Positions 48,987-56,456 of a DNA stretch of 56,456 nt are shown in pieces. The stretch spans positions 1-56,456 of the forward strand of contig QCFH01000010.1 of NCBI GenBank assembly GCA_003278345.1, read 5' to 3'. Source of the DNA: Prochlorococcus sp. AG-363-C02. GTDB lineage: Bacteria; Cyanobacteriota; Cyanobacteriia; PCC-6307; Cyanobiaceae. The notes under the pieces are model-generated. The model searched no databases. It was not told the DNA's origin and saw only the letters and a list, made by a program, of their open reading frames with translations. The translations under genes and the position numbers were made by a program. How positions within the stretch are numbered: position 1 is the stretch's first letter; every line of letters starts with the position of its first letter.

Positions 48987-50411
48987 TTAGAATCTTTCAA
49001 TTACAGAATTAGCAAATTCACTACAACTTAAAGGTAATACTTTTGGCTCAATTAGTCTGGCAAGATCATAGGTAACTTTTTTATCTGAGATTGACTGACT
49101 CAAACCTTTGGTAATTAAATTTGCAGCTTCATACCATCCCAAGAACTCGAGCATCATTACCCCGCTTAAAATTACTGAACCTGGATTGATTCTGTCTAAT
49201 CCTGCGTGCTTAGGGGCAGTTCCATGAGTTGCTTCAAAAATTGCAGCTTTATCACCTATATTTGCTCCTGGTGCCATTCCTAAGCCTCCTACAATTGCAG
49301 CAGCAGCATCTGATATATAGTCACCGTTAAGATTTAGTGTTGCAAGTATTGAATAGTCTTGAGGTCTTGTTTGAATTTGTTGAAAGATACTATCTGCAAT
49401 TCGATCATCTACCATAACCATTTGTTTCCATTTGCCATTTCCATGAGTTTGATTTATGGCATCTATAACTGATTGAACCTCTTTGCAAATAATGTCTTGC
49501 TTATCTTTAGTAAGAGATTGATAACCAGGGTCAATCATTTTTGCATTATCTTCGATACTTAGATTATGATTTTTTTCGAGATTTGAAAGTATCCAGCTCT
49601 CTCTTTCAGTAATACATTCTTTCCTGAATTCTGTAGTTGCTAATTCATAGCCCCAATCTCTAAATGCCCCTTCTGTAAACTTCATAATATTGCCTTTATG
49701 GACTAATGTCACATGACGTTTTTTACCATTTAGTTTTAATGCATGTTGAATTGCTCTTTTTATATGTCTCTGGCTTCCAAATTTACTTACTGGTTTAATT
49801 CCTATACCTGAACCTATAGGAATTTTCCGGCTTTTCATGTTATTGCTAGATGGAATAACAGTTTGATTTAGATAATCTATAAGATTGACTCCTATAGGAT
49901 CATTAGATTCCCATTCAATTCCCATATATATATCTTCTGTATTTTCTCTGTATACAATTACATCAAGATTCTCTGGATGTTTATGTGGGCTTGGTGTTCC
50001 TGGATAGTAGCGGCAGGGACGAACACAACTATATAGATCAAATATTTGTCGTAGAGCAACATTTAATGATCTAATACCTCCACCAACTGGAGTTGTTAAA
50101 GGCCCTTTAATAGCAATCCCATATTCGCGTATAGCTTCGATGGTGTCATTCGGTAGATATTTAAAAGTTCCATATAAATCACAAGCTTCATCTCCTGCAT
50201 ATATTTTGAACCATTCTATTTTTCTATTATTTCCATAGGCTTTTTCTATCGCTTTATCAATGACTTTTTGTGTTGCAGGCCATATATCTACTCCTGTTCC
50301 ATCTCCTCTGATATAGGGAATTATTGGATTTTCTGGAACTTTTGGTATCCCATTTTCAAACTGAATTTTTTCTCCTTTACTTGGCGGGGAAAGTTTTTCA
50401 TAGGAAGTCAT
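48987..50411 (-). CDS. icd: NADP-dependent isocitrate dehydrogenase
   Basis: Icd makes 2-oxoglutarate for ammonium assimilation in cyanobacteria, which lack a complete classical TCA cycle. The 474-residue protein has PVGGGIRSLNVALRQIFDLY (about 107-126, the substrate Ser regulated by phosphorylation in E. coli), VYRENTEDIYMGIEWES, LVHKGNIMKFTEGAFRDWGY, and the NADP site with LNGDYISDAAAAIVGGLGMA and ATHGTAPKHAGLDRINPGS. A roughly 45-residue insert (LEKNHNLSIEDNAKMIDPGY onward) is normal for cyanobacterial Icd. It converges on the kinase gene with a 19-base gap. Confidence 0.97.
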   Translation of the reverse strand: MTSYEKLSPPSKGEKIQFENGIPKVPENPIIPYIRGDGTGVDIWPATQKVIDKAIEKAYGNNRKIEWFKIYAGDEACDLYGTFKYLPNDTIEAIREYGIAIKGPLTTPVGGGIRSLNVALRQIFDLYSCVRPCRYYPGTPSPHKHPENLDVIVYRENTEDIYMGIEWESNDPIGVNLIDYLNQTVIPSSNNMKSRKIPIGSGIGIKPVSKFGSQRHIKRAIQHALKLNGKKRHVTLVHKGNIMKFTEGAFRDWGYELATTEFRKECITERESWILSNLEKNHNLSIEDNAKMIDPGYQSLTKDKQDIICKEVQSVIDAINQTHGNGKWKQMVMVDDRIADSIFQQIQTRPQDYSILATLNLNGDYISDAAAAIVGGLGMAPGANIGDKAAIFEATHGTAPKHAGLDRINPGSVILSGVMMLEFLGWYEAANLITKGLSQSISDKKVTYDLARLIEPKVLPLSCSEFANSVIERF

Positions 50412-50570
50412 TTAAATTAGATTCTTCGTTAGTGGTATTTGTAGAGAATATGACTTTTTGGTGCGTCTTTGAACAAATGCGCATTTCAAAACTAATATTT
50501 CGCTTTTTATTTAAATCTTGTATTAACTTTCTATGTTTTTATATTTGGTTTTATATAGGAATAGATTGAA

Positions 50571-50993
50571 TTGAATTCTTCTGAACAAGTAACAAATGTA
50601 TTAGTTGCAAAGGCTCTTGCATCAGTGGCTACACTAGCAAAAAATCAATTCCCTTCTGCATCTGTTGATTTTAGCCCTTGGAGAGATGATCCTTTTACAA
50701 AATTGTGGCATGAAGAAGATAGCCTAGACTTGTCTCTTCACTTTCCTGGTTGGAATCCTATTTACCAATGCAGGAGTATTTTGATACAACTTCAAGTCGT
50801 TAAAGATCACTCAGATGATTTTCCCAGATTATTAGGTGTAATTATGAGAGGGTTAACTTTTGAGGGAGAGAGATGGAAACTTGCCACAGTTGGAGACTGG
50901 CAAATAACTGGCTCTCATTTGCCACAGACAATTGTTATGGATCAGTTGCGCGAAATATGCAGAAATTTATTTACTCTTTTTCCTTCAGATTAA
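50571..50993 (+). CDS. Conserved-type hypothetical protein, 140 residues
   Basis: A soluble protein without a signal peptide, rich in Trp in its middle and end (FSPWRDDPFTKLWHEEDSLD, LHFPGWNPIYQCRSILIQLQ, MRGLTFEGERWKLATVGDWQ). The start is TTG at 50571: an in-frame TAG lies just upstream and there is no ATG before the conserved-looking core. A six-pair stem plus T run after its stop suggests an independent transcript. It lies between icd (divergent, about 160 bases) and ho1. I recognise no family. Confidence 0.7.
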   Translation: MNSSEQVTNVLVAKALASVATLAKNQFPSASVDFSPWRDDPFTKLWHEEDSLDLSLHFPGWNPIYQCRSILIQLQVVKDHSDDFPRLLGVIMRGLTFEGERWKLATVGDWQITGSHLPQTIVMDQLREICRNLFTLFPSD

Positions 50994-50996
50994 GTT

Positions 50997-51020
50997 GAAG
51001 TGCTTTTATCACTTCTTTTT
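50997..51020 (+). terminator. Probable Rho-independent terminator after the 140-residue gene
   Basis: GAAGTG (50997-51002) pairs with CACTTC (51010-51015) across a 7-base loop, followed by five T residues. It starts 3 bases after the upstream stop codon and precedes ho1, so it separates the two transcripts. The stem is short, hence moderate confidence. Confidence 0.55.
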
Positions 51021-51077
51021 AGATTAAAGCTCATTAGAGTAGCAATATCTTTTAATTAATCCTTTAGAAGTTTTACG

Positions 51078-51791
51078 ATGCCAGTAGCTCTTGCAGCACA
51101 ACTTAGAGAAGGGACAAAAAAGTCTCATACAATGGCTGAGAATACTGGCTTTGTCAGTTGCTTCCTGAAAGGCGTTGTAGATAAATCAACTTATAGGAAA
51201 TTGATAGCTGATTTATATTTTGTTTATTCAGCTATGGAAGATGAGATTTCGCGTCTTTCCAATGAAGATCATCCAGTAGTTAAGTTTATTGGCTTTCAAG
51301 AACTTTATAGAAGAGAAACACTTGAACAAGATCTTGCTTTTTATTTTGGAGAAAATTGGATAAACGTATTAGAAGCTTCTTCTTCAGCAAAAGCCTATGG
51401 TGAGCGCATTAGACATGTTGCAAATATTCAGCCTGAGTTACTAGTAGGTCATCACTATACAAGATATATTGGAGATTTATCAGGAGGTCAAATATTAAAA
51501 AGAATAGCTCAGAAAGCAATGAATATAAATGGTAATAATGGCTTAAGGTTTTATGAGTTTGACCAAATATCTGATCAAAAGCAATTTAAATTAAGATATA
51601 GCGAAATACTTGATTCTTTGCCAATAGATCAACAAATGGCAGATTTAATTATTGAAGAAGCAAATTTAGCTTTTAAATATAATATGGATATGTTTAAGGA
51701 GTTAGAGGGAAATCTTATCGCGGTAATAGGAAAACTATTATTTTCTTTTCTTACTAGTAGATCAAGACGTGGAAGTACAGAAAATATGTGA
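51078..51791 (+). CDS. ho1: Heme oxygenase
   Basis: Heme oxygenase opens heme to biliverdin IX-alpha with ferredoxin, the first committed step to bilins. The 237-residue protein has the proximal heme His in LREGTKKSHTMAENTGFV (His about 17), and the distal helix motif YTRYIGDLSGGQILKRIA (about 132-149) with the flexible GDLSGG kink. Length matches cyanobacterial HO1. It heads the ho1-pebA-pebB run; pebA starts 62 bases downstream. Confidence 0.96.
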   Translation: MPVALAAQLREGTKKSHTMAENTGFVSCFLKGVVDKSTYRKLIADLYFVYSAMEDEISRLSNEDHPVVKFIGFQELYRRETLEQDLAFYFGENWINVLEASSSAKAYGERIRHVANIQPELLVGHHYTRYIGDLSGGQILKRIAQKAMNINGNNGLRFYEFDQISDQKQFKLRYSEILDSLPIDQQMADLIIEEANLAFKYNMDMFKELEGNLIAVIGKLLFSFLTSRSRRGSTENM

Positions 51792-51853
51792 TGTTATGAA
51801 TAATTTATCATTCTTAATTGACTATTTTATTTTTCAACTGACTAGAGATAATA

Positions 51854-52561
51854 ATGTTTGAGGATCTTCTTGATTTAGCTAACGCTAGTATTTTATCTCA
51901 TGGAGGTAAAAAAATAGAGTTGGAAAATGATTTAAAAGAAAATTTTTCATCTAAAGGAGATGCTGTTATAAGAAGTTGGCTATGGGATGTTCCAGGGTTT
52001 AGGAGATGGAGATTAACTAGAATGGATGCTGGAAAAAATCTTCAGGTCTTCAATTCCGTAGCCTATCCAGAATATAAAAATAATCATCCAATTCTTGGAA
52101 TAGATCTACTATGGTTTGGTGTGAAAAATAAATTAGTAGCTGTATTAGATTTTCAGCCACTCATTCAGGATGAGGAATACTTCAGTCACTATTATCAAGG
52201 ATTAAAAGTATTAAATAATCTTTATCCATCTTTTAATAGAACTAAGACTATTAAGTTCTATGACTCAAATAATTATTTTTCACCTTGGTTGCTTTTCTAT
52301 AGTGGAGATTATGATGCTCTAGATATTCCTTTAAATAAGATTTTCGAAAACTTTTTAGATACTTATTGGCAGATTCATGATAAAAATTTAGAAAAGTATA
52401 AATATCTTTGCCAGGATGAGGTAAAACAATTACATATAAATTATGATATTTATAGTCGCGAAAGAGATCCTGCACATGGCTTATTTAAGAGTTATTTTGG
52501 AGAAGAATGGGCTGATAAATTCTTGAGTAATTTTCTTTTTCCTTTAACTAATCAAAAATAA
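51854..52561 (+). CDS. pebA: 15,16-dihydrobiliverdin:ferredoxin oxidoreductase PebA
   Basis: PebA reduces biliverdin to 15,16-dihydrobiliverdin using ferredoxin. The 235-residue protein is a ferredoxin-dependent bilin reductase: the landmarks are RSWLWDVPGFRRWRLTRMDA (about 40-59), LQVFNSVAYPEYKNNHPILG (about 64-83), IDLLWFG with the catalytic Asp, and the C-terminal RERDPAHGLFKSYFGEEWAD. PebA rather than PcyA or PebB is supported by position directly before a second bilin reductase and after ho1. pebB starts 5 bases after its stop. Confidence 0.93.
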   Translation: MFEDLLDLANASILSHGGKKIELENDLKENFSSKGDAVIRSWLWDVPGFRRWRLTRMDAGKNLQVFNSVAYPEYKNNHPILGIDLLWFGVKNKLVAVLDFQPLIQDEEYFSHYYQGLKVLNNLYPSFNRTKTIKFYDSNNYFSPWLLFYSGDYDALDIPLNKIFENFLDTYWQIHDKNLEKYKYLCQDEVKQLHINYDIYSRERDPAHGLFKSYFGEEWADKFLSNFLFPLTNQK

Positions 52562-52566
52562 AAAAT

Positions 52567-53340
52567 ATGTCAAATATTCGTAATAATAGTATGGATAAAA
52601 TAGGATTATATGATTGGAGATGGTTTGATTTTCTTGAAGATTTAATTAAAAAAATATCAATTTATGAAATTAAATCTTTGGAATTACCAAATAATTTTTT
52701 ATATAAAAATACTGTAAGTGGATCTCCTAAAAACCCAGTTAAAGTTTCTACATCTACGTGGGCATGTAAATTTAATAAAATAAGTCAGGTTAGAGCAGCA
52801 TGTATAGAAGGACAAGGTACATTTTCTGTGTTTAATTTATTAATTCATCCCTCTAATCATTATGATCTTCCTTTCTTTGGTGCTGATTTTGTAACTTTAC
52901 CTAAGGGTCATCTTTTAGCTTTAGATTTACAACCTTCTTTAAAATCTGATCCATTGCATACAGAAGATGTATGGTCACGCTTGCTCCCAATTCATAAATA
53001 TTGGCAATCATTTTTTCCTTCTGGAGGTGACATCCCTAAGGAAGCAAAGTCTTTTTTTTCTCCTGGATTTTTATGGACAAGATTACCTTTAGGTAAAGAA
53101 AGTGATACATTGATTTCTGATTACCTTAGGCCTGCATTTAATGAATACCTCTCTCTTTATATTGATTTAATTAACGAAGCAAAATCCATTTCTAATCTGA
53201 GAGCAAGGAAAATACTTGATGGGCAGAAGGAATATATAAATTATAGGTCTACAAAGGATCCTGCAAGAGGAATGCTGACAAGGTTTTATGGTAAAGATTG
53301 GACTGAGGAATATATAACTAAAGTTTTATTTAATTTTTAA
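52567..53340 (+). CDS. pebB: Phycoerythrobilin:ferredoxin oxidoreductase PebB
   Basis: PebB takes dihydrobiliverdin from PebA and reduces it to phycoerythrobilin. The 257-residue protein is a bilin reductase with STWACKFNKISQVRAACIEG (about 58-77), FNLLIHPSNHYDLPFFGADF (about 85-104; catalytic Asp in GADF), LDLQPSLKSDPLHTEDVW, SPGFLWTRLP, and the C-terminal STKDPARGMLTRFYGKDWTE. It follows pebA by 5 bases, so PebA and PebB can be made together for substrate channelling, as known for this pair. Confidence 0.93.
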   Translation: MSNIRNNSMDKIGLYDWRWFDFLEDLIKKISIYEIKSLELPNNFLYKNTVSGSPKNPVKVSTSTWACKFNKISQVRAACIEGQGTFSVFNLLIHPSNHYDLPFFGADFVTLPKGHLLALDLQPSLKSDPLHTEDVWSRLLPIHKYWQSFFPSGGDIPKEAKSFFSPGFLWTRLPLGKESDTLISDYLRPAFNEYLSLYIDLINEAKSISNLRARKILDGQKEYINYRSTKDPARGMLTRFYGKDWTEEYITKVLFNF

Positions 53341-53405
53341 GATCGTAGATTACTTTATGCTTATATTGAAAATTATGATTAATATAATTTTTATTTAGTT
53401 AATTA

Positions 53406-53888
53406 ATGTCTATTAAAACAAAGATTTTGTTTGTATGCTTGGGAAATATATGTCGTTCACCAGCGGCGGAAGCTATTTTTTTATATAGGATAAAAGAAAA
53501 AAAATTATTAGATAAATTTGAAGTTGATTCTGCTGGTACTGGAGGATGGCATGCGGGAAATCTTGCAGATTCTAGAATGAGAAAAGCTGCCTTAGAAAGA
53601 GGAATTACTATTGAAAGTAGAGCAAGGCAAATTACCTTAGAAGATCTTAATAAATTTGATTTAATATTGGCTATGGATAATTCTAATCTAAGAGATTTAA
53701 AAAATCTTTCTAATCAGTTAAATAATCCTGACAGTAGAAATATTAGATCTATAGTTCAATATGCAAAAAATACTACTTTCTTAGAGGTTCCAGATCCTTA
53801 TTACGGCGGGGAAAAAGGATTTGATGAGGTATTAGATTTACTTGAAGATGCTATTGAAGGATTGATTTTAGATATCACAAAGATTTAG
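53406..53888 (+). CDS. Low-molecular-weight protein-tyrosine-phosphatase family protein
   Basis: The 160-residue protein has the CX5R phosphate loop in VCLGNICRSPAAEAIF (Cys 11, Arg 17) and the general-acid Asp in VPDPYYGGEKGFDEVLDLLE near residue 128. The substrate may be a phosphotyrosine protein, but related cytosolic phosphatases act on other phosphates, and no kinase partner is nearby. It starts 65 bases after pebB. Its last 14 bases overlap the convergent panC/cmk gene. Confidence 0.9.
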   Translation: MSIKTKILFVCLGNICRSPAAEAIFLYRIKEKKLLDKFEVDSAGTGGWHAGNLADSRMRKAALERGITIESRARQITLEDLNKFDLILAMDNSNLRDLKNLSNQLNNPDSRNIRSIVQYAKNTTFLEVPDPYYGGEKGFDEVLDLLEDAIEGLILDITKI

Positions 53889-55431
53889 TTGGCCACACTT
53901 CTTCTGGAATTTCTTCTTGGAACATGTCTATCATCGACTCTATTACTGCTTGAATATCCATTCCATCAGTTATTAATTCTTTTGCATCTTTAGCCTTCAA
54001 TAAAGGAGCTATTTTTCTTGAACTATCAAGTCTATCCCTTTCTTTAATTTCTTTTTCTAATTCTAATAAATTAGGAACATCAAAACCTTGCTTTTGAAAA
54101 TCATATGCCCTTCTTTTTGCTCTTTCTTTAGCACTAGCAGTTAGAAAAATTTTAAGATCAGCATTAGGGAAAACCTTAGTTCCTATATCTCTACCTTCTG
54201 CGACTATTCCCCCTCTTAAACCGATTTCTTTTTGTTGTTTTGTTAGCTTTTCCCGAACATGTCCTATTGCTGAAACCTTTGATACTTCTGAAGTGACTTT
54301 TGGAGAACGAATTTCATTAGTTATATTTTGATCATTAAGTATCACTTCTTGATCACCTTTATCTGATAAGTTGATATCAAGATTTAAATTATTTAAGGCT
54401 ATTAATATAGCTTCTTCGTCCATAAGATTTATATTTTCTTCTTGTATTAACCAAGTAACCGCTCTATACATTGCACCAGTATCTAGATAAATAAGACCTA
54501 GCTTTTTTGCAAATATCTTTGTCACTGTGCTTTTACCGGCGCCAGCAGGCCCATCAATAGCAACAATAGGTTTTCGTTTCATTAAGAAGGTGTGGTCTAT
54601 TAGACGTGTTTCACCACAGTGAACTGCTGCGGCTAATAAGGAAATTTGGTTTTGTGTGGGATTAATTGGCGTTAAGCTTTTTAAATTTACAACCTCAATA
54701 TATTCAACTACCAATTCATTCTTTTCTAAATCATTTTTTATTGTTTGTAGGTTTAATGATAGAGTTTGATTGAATTGTACTGATGCTTCCTTAAGTATTT
54801 TTGGTAAAGATATAGCTTTTGACCTTTCTTCTGGAGAAAGATATATATTTCGTGAGCTACAAGCAAGGTTGTCATCATCTCTAATTGTAGGTATTGCTTT
54901 TACTTGTATTGGTAAATGAAAATCATTTACCAGTTTGCGTATTATTATTAATTGTTGCCAGTCTTTTTCACCTAAGAAAATTTGTTGTGGTTTAACCATG
55001 GTTAGTAGTCTGAATACTACAGTTGCTACGCCATCAAAATGTTTTTTCCTAAATGAACCGCATAAATATTTCTTAAGGCTTAAAGGTGCTTGAATTTTGA
55101 AATTAAAATCTTCTCCTTCTGGAAAAACATCATCTATTGAAGGGGCCCACACTGCATTTGCTCCTGCTTCTTGCGCTTTAGTAATGTCAGAATCTAAATC
55201 TCTTGGATATTTTTCAAAGTCCTCATTCTCACCAAATTGAAGTGGGTTTACAAAAATGCTTACTAATAAACTAGTTGAATTTCTTTGCGAATAATTTTTA
55301 GCCGTTTTGATTAAGGCTTCATGTCCTTTGTGAAGTCCCCCCATTGTTGGTACGAGTTGAATTTGATTAGAGGTGCTCTGCTTACACCAATCATTTAATT
55401 CAGCTTGAGTTTTTAAGATAGTGAAGTTCAA
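53875..55431 (-). CDS. panC/cmk: Bifunctional pantothenate synthetase/cytidylate kinase
   Basis: This 518-residue fusion joins two unrelated enzymes. Residues 1 to about 283 are PanC (pantoate + beta-alanine to pantothenate), with PTMGGLHKGHEALIKTAK (about 29-46), SIFVNPLQFGENEDFEKYPR and the FLGEKDWQQLIIIRKL segment. From about 287 to the end is cytidylate kinase, with P-loop VAIDGPAGAGKSTVTKI (about 290-306), DTGAMYRAVTW and VAEGRDIGTKVFPNADLKIF. The fusion is a known cyanobacterial arrangement. The frame is uninterrupted. It is divergent from purM with 132 bases between start codons. Confidence 0.97.
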   Translation of the reverse strand: MNFTILKTQAELNDWCKQSTSNQIQLVPTMGGLHKGHEALIKTAKNYSQRNSTSLLVSIFVNPLQFGENEDFEKYPRDLDSDITKAQEAGANAVWAPSIDDVFPEGEDFNFKIQAPLSLKKYLCGSFRKKHFDGVATVVFRLLTMVKPQQIFLGEKDWQQLIIIRKLVNDFHLPIQVKAIPTIRDDDNLACSSRNIYLSPEERSKAISLPKILKEASVQFNQTLSLNLQTIKNDLEKNELVVEYIEVVNLKSLTPINPTQNQISLLAAAVHCGETRLIDHTFLMKRKPIVAIDGPAGAGKSTVTKIFAKKLGLIYLDTGAMYRAVTWLIQEENINLMDEEAILIALNNLNLDINLSDKGDQEVILNDQNITNEIRSPKVTSEVSKVSAIGHVREKLTKQQKEIGLRGGIVAEGRDIGTKVFPNADLKIFLTASAKERAKRRAYDFQKQGFDVPNLLELEKEIKERDRLDSSRKIAPLLKAKDAKELITDGMDIQAVIESMIDMFQEEIPEEVWPTKSL

Positions 55432-55563
55432 AATGGATTAATGTTAATCATTTGAGATTTACTCTCGTTAGTCTTGCTTTATTAAAAACAGCATTTATCA
55501 CAAAGTGGTGGAATCTTTTACTATTAATAAATATTAGAGATTAACCAAAACATAATTAAAACC

Positions 55564-56456
55564 ATGGATTACAAGTCAGCAGGGGTAAATGTTGAGGCAG
55601 GGAGAGCCTTCGTATCTAGAATTAAAGAAAGTGTAGAAAGTACTTCTCGTCCTGAGGTGATTGGCGGCATAGGTGGCTTCGGTGGGCTTATGCGGCTGCC
55701 TAAGGGCATGAAAAATCCTGTTTTGGTTTCAGGAACTGATGGTGTTGGCACAAAACTTGAACTTGCTCAGGATCATTGTTCTCATTATGGAGTAGGTATA
55801 GATTTAGTTGCCATGTGCGTTAACGACGTAATTACTAGTGGAGCAGAGCCACTGTTTTTTCTTGATTACATAGCTACTGGCAAATTAGGACCTGATGCAT
55901 TGACAGAAGTAATAAACGGAATTTCTGAAGGATGTAAGCAATCTAATTGTTCCTTGCTAGGTGGAGAAACAGCTGAGATGCCAGGTTTTTATCCTCAAGG
56001 GAGGTATGATTTGGCTGGTTTTTGCGTAGCAGTTATAGAAGAAAAGGATATTATTGATGGTAAACAAATTGATATAGGGGATCAGATTATTGGTTTACAG
56101 AGCAGTGGCATTCATAGCAATGGGTTTAGCTTGATTCGTAAAGTTATTTCTATGTCTGGCGCTAACTCTCACACTAAATTTGGTGAGGAGAAAATACCGT
56201 TAATCGATTACCTCCTTAAACCAACTGAATTGTATGTGCGATTAGTTCAATATTTGTTGCAAGCAAAAATTCCTTTAAGAGGAATGGCACATATTACTGG
56301 AGGTGGCTTACCTGAAAATCTACCAAGATGTTTACCTAAAGGACTAAGTGCTTGCATTGATAGGAATTCTTGGGAGATTCCTTTAATTTATGATTGGATT
56401 AAAGAACAAGGCGATATTCCTGCAAGCGATTTGTGGAATACCTTTAATCTAGGTAT
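55564..56456 (+). CDS. purM: Phosphoribosylformylglycinamidine cyclo-ligase, N-terminal part (3' end outside window)
   Basis: PurM closes the imidazole ring to aminoimidazole ribotide, in purine synthesis; that product also feeds ThiC. About 297 of the usual roughly 345 residues are present. Motifs are [20 protein letters not shown] at the start, [16 protein letters not shown] (about 58-73), [20 protein letters not shown] (about 82-101), and the Gly-rich [20 protein letters not shown] (about 132-151) and [15 protein letters not shown] (about 180-194). The start is the ATG at 55564. Confidence 0.96.
   Translation, partial: MDYKSAGVNVEAGRAFVSRIKESVESTSRPEVIGGIGGFGGLMRLPKGMKNPVLVSGTDGVGTKLELAQDHCSHYGVGIDLVAMCVNDVITSGAEPLFFLDYIATGKLGPDALTEVINGISEGCKQSNCSLLGGETAEMPGFYPQGRYDLAGFCVAVIEEKDIIDGKQIDIGDQIIGLQSSGIHSNGFSLIRKVISMSGANSHTKFGEEKIPLIDYLLKPTELYVRLVQYLLQAKIPLRGMAHITGGGLPENLPRCLPKGLSACIDRNSWEIPLIYDWIKEQGDIPASDLWNTFNLG

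Noticed and set aside
50324-50569. 81-residue plus-strand frame over the icd start
   Set aside because: It is antisense to icd and then runs through the AT-rich leader. The hydrophobic end is explained by T-rich sequence.

Overview
The window is a dense, AT-rich cyanobacterial chromosome segment and most resembles low-light Prochlorococcus. The case rests on oxygenic photosynthesis genes (psbZ, psaC, an NdhS-like protein), the cyanobacterial pantothenate synthetase/cytidylate kinase fusion, an RpaB-type regulator, and a ho1-pebA-pebB run for phycoerythrobilin. Very short or overlapping gene boundaries, weak Shine-Dalgarno signals and several TTG/GTG starts fit a streamlined genome. The strain assignment is inference. 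I saw no insertion sequences, prophage genes, integrases, CRISPR arrays or rRNA.

Layout. 1-9 kb: 5' part of mutS (runs off the left edge), psbZ-ribH, tRNA-Gly(GCC), a GNAT acetyltransferase, secA, then a leftward block miaA-infC-GntR regulator-cysE. 9-14.7 kb: gyrB, a small exported SH3-like protein, two overlapping crcB fluoride-channel genes, mgtE and an alternative sigma factor. 14.7-20.2 kb: an alpha/beta hydrolase, a Nudix protein, fructokinase, tsaE, ahcY, a DedA protein and ssb. 20.3-25.5 kb: mreBCD, rpaB, lysS and a small GC-rich conserved gene. 25.6-29.7 kb: a short coiled-coil ORF, smpB, ruvB, an exported TPR protein, an M20D amidohydrolase and a two-helix membrane protein. 29.8-35.3 kb: TPP riboswitch-thiC, a large palindrome, then leftward acpP-fabF-tkt, and psaC. 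35.4-39.4 kb: glmS, rimM, an NdhS-like gene, rnc, RNase P RNA and tRNA-Arg(CCT). 39.5-48.9 kb: two small hypotheticals, glgP, a CPA2 antiporter, a second alpha/beta hydrolase, a mutarotase-like protein, an FMN 2-hydroxy-acid oxidase and a four-carbon-acid sugar kinase. 49-56.5 kb: icd, a small hypothetical, ho1-pebA-pebB, a low-molecular-weight phosphatase, panC/cmk, and purM (runs off the right edge).

How the genes work together. Most are housekeeping: protein export, translation, shape (mreBCD), fatty-acid synthesis (acpP-fabF), Calvin cycle (tkt), glycogen use (glgP), methyl cycle (ahcY), thiamin (thiC under TPP control) and pigment synthesis. Co-directional runs with possible joint function are crcB-crcB-mgtE (fluoride and magnesium), rnpB-rnc-rimM (RNA processing and ribosome maturation), ruvB-TPR-M20D-small membrane protein (nearly zero spacing), and the hydroxy-acid oxidase plus C4-acid sugar kinase pair. 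The last is the best candidate for an undescribed pathway. Apart from the RNase P RNA/tRNA-Arg region (38867-39480), no gene-free stretch exceeds 300 bases.
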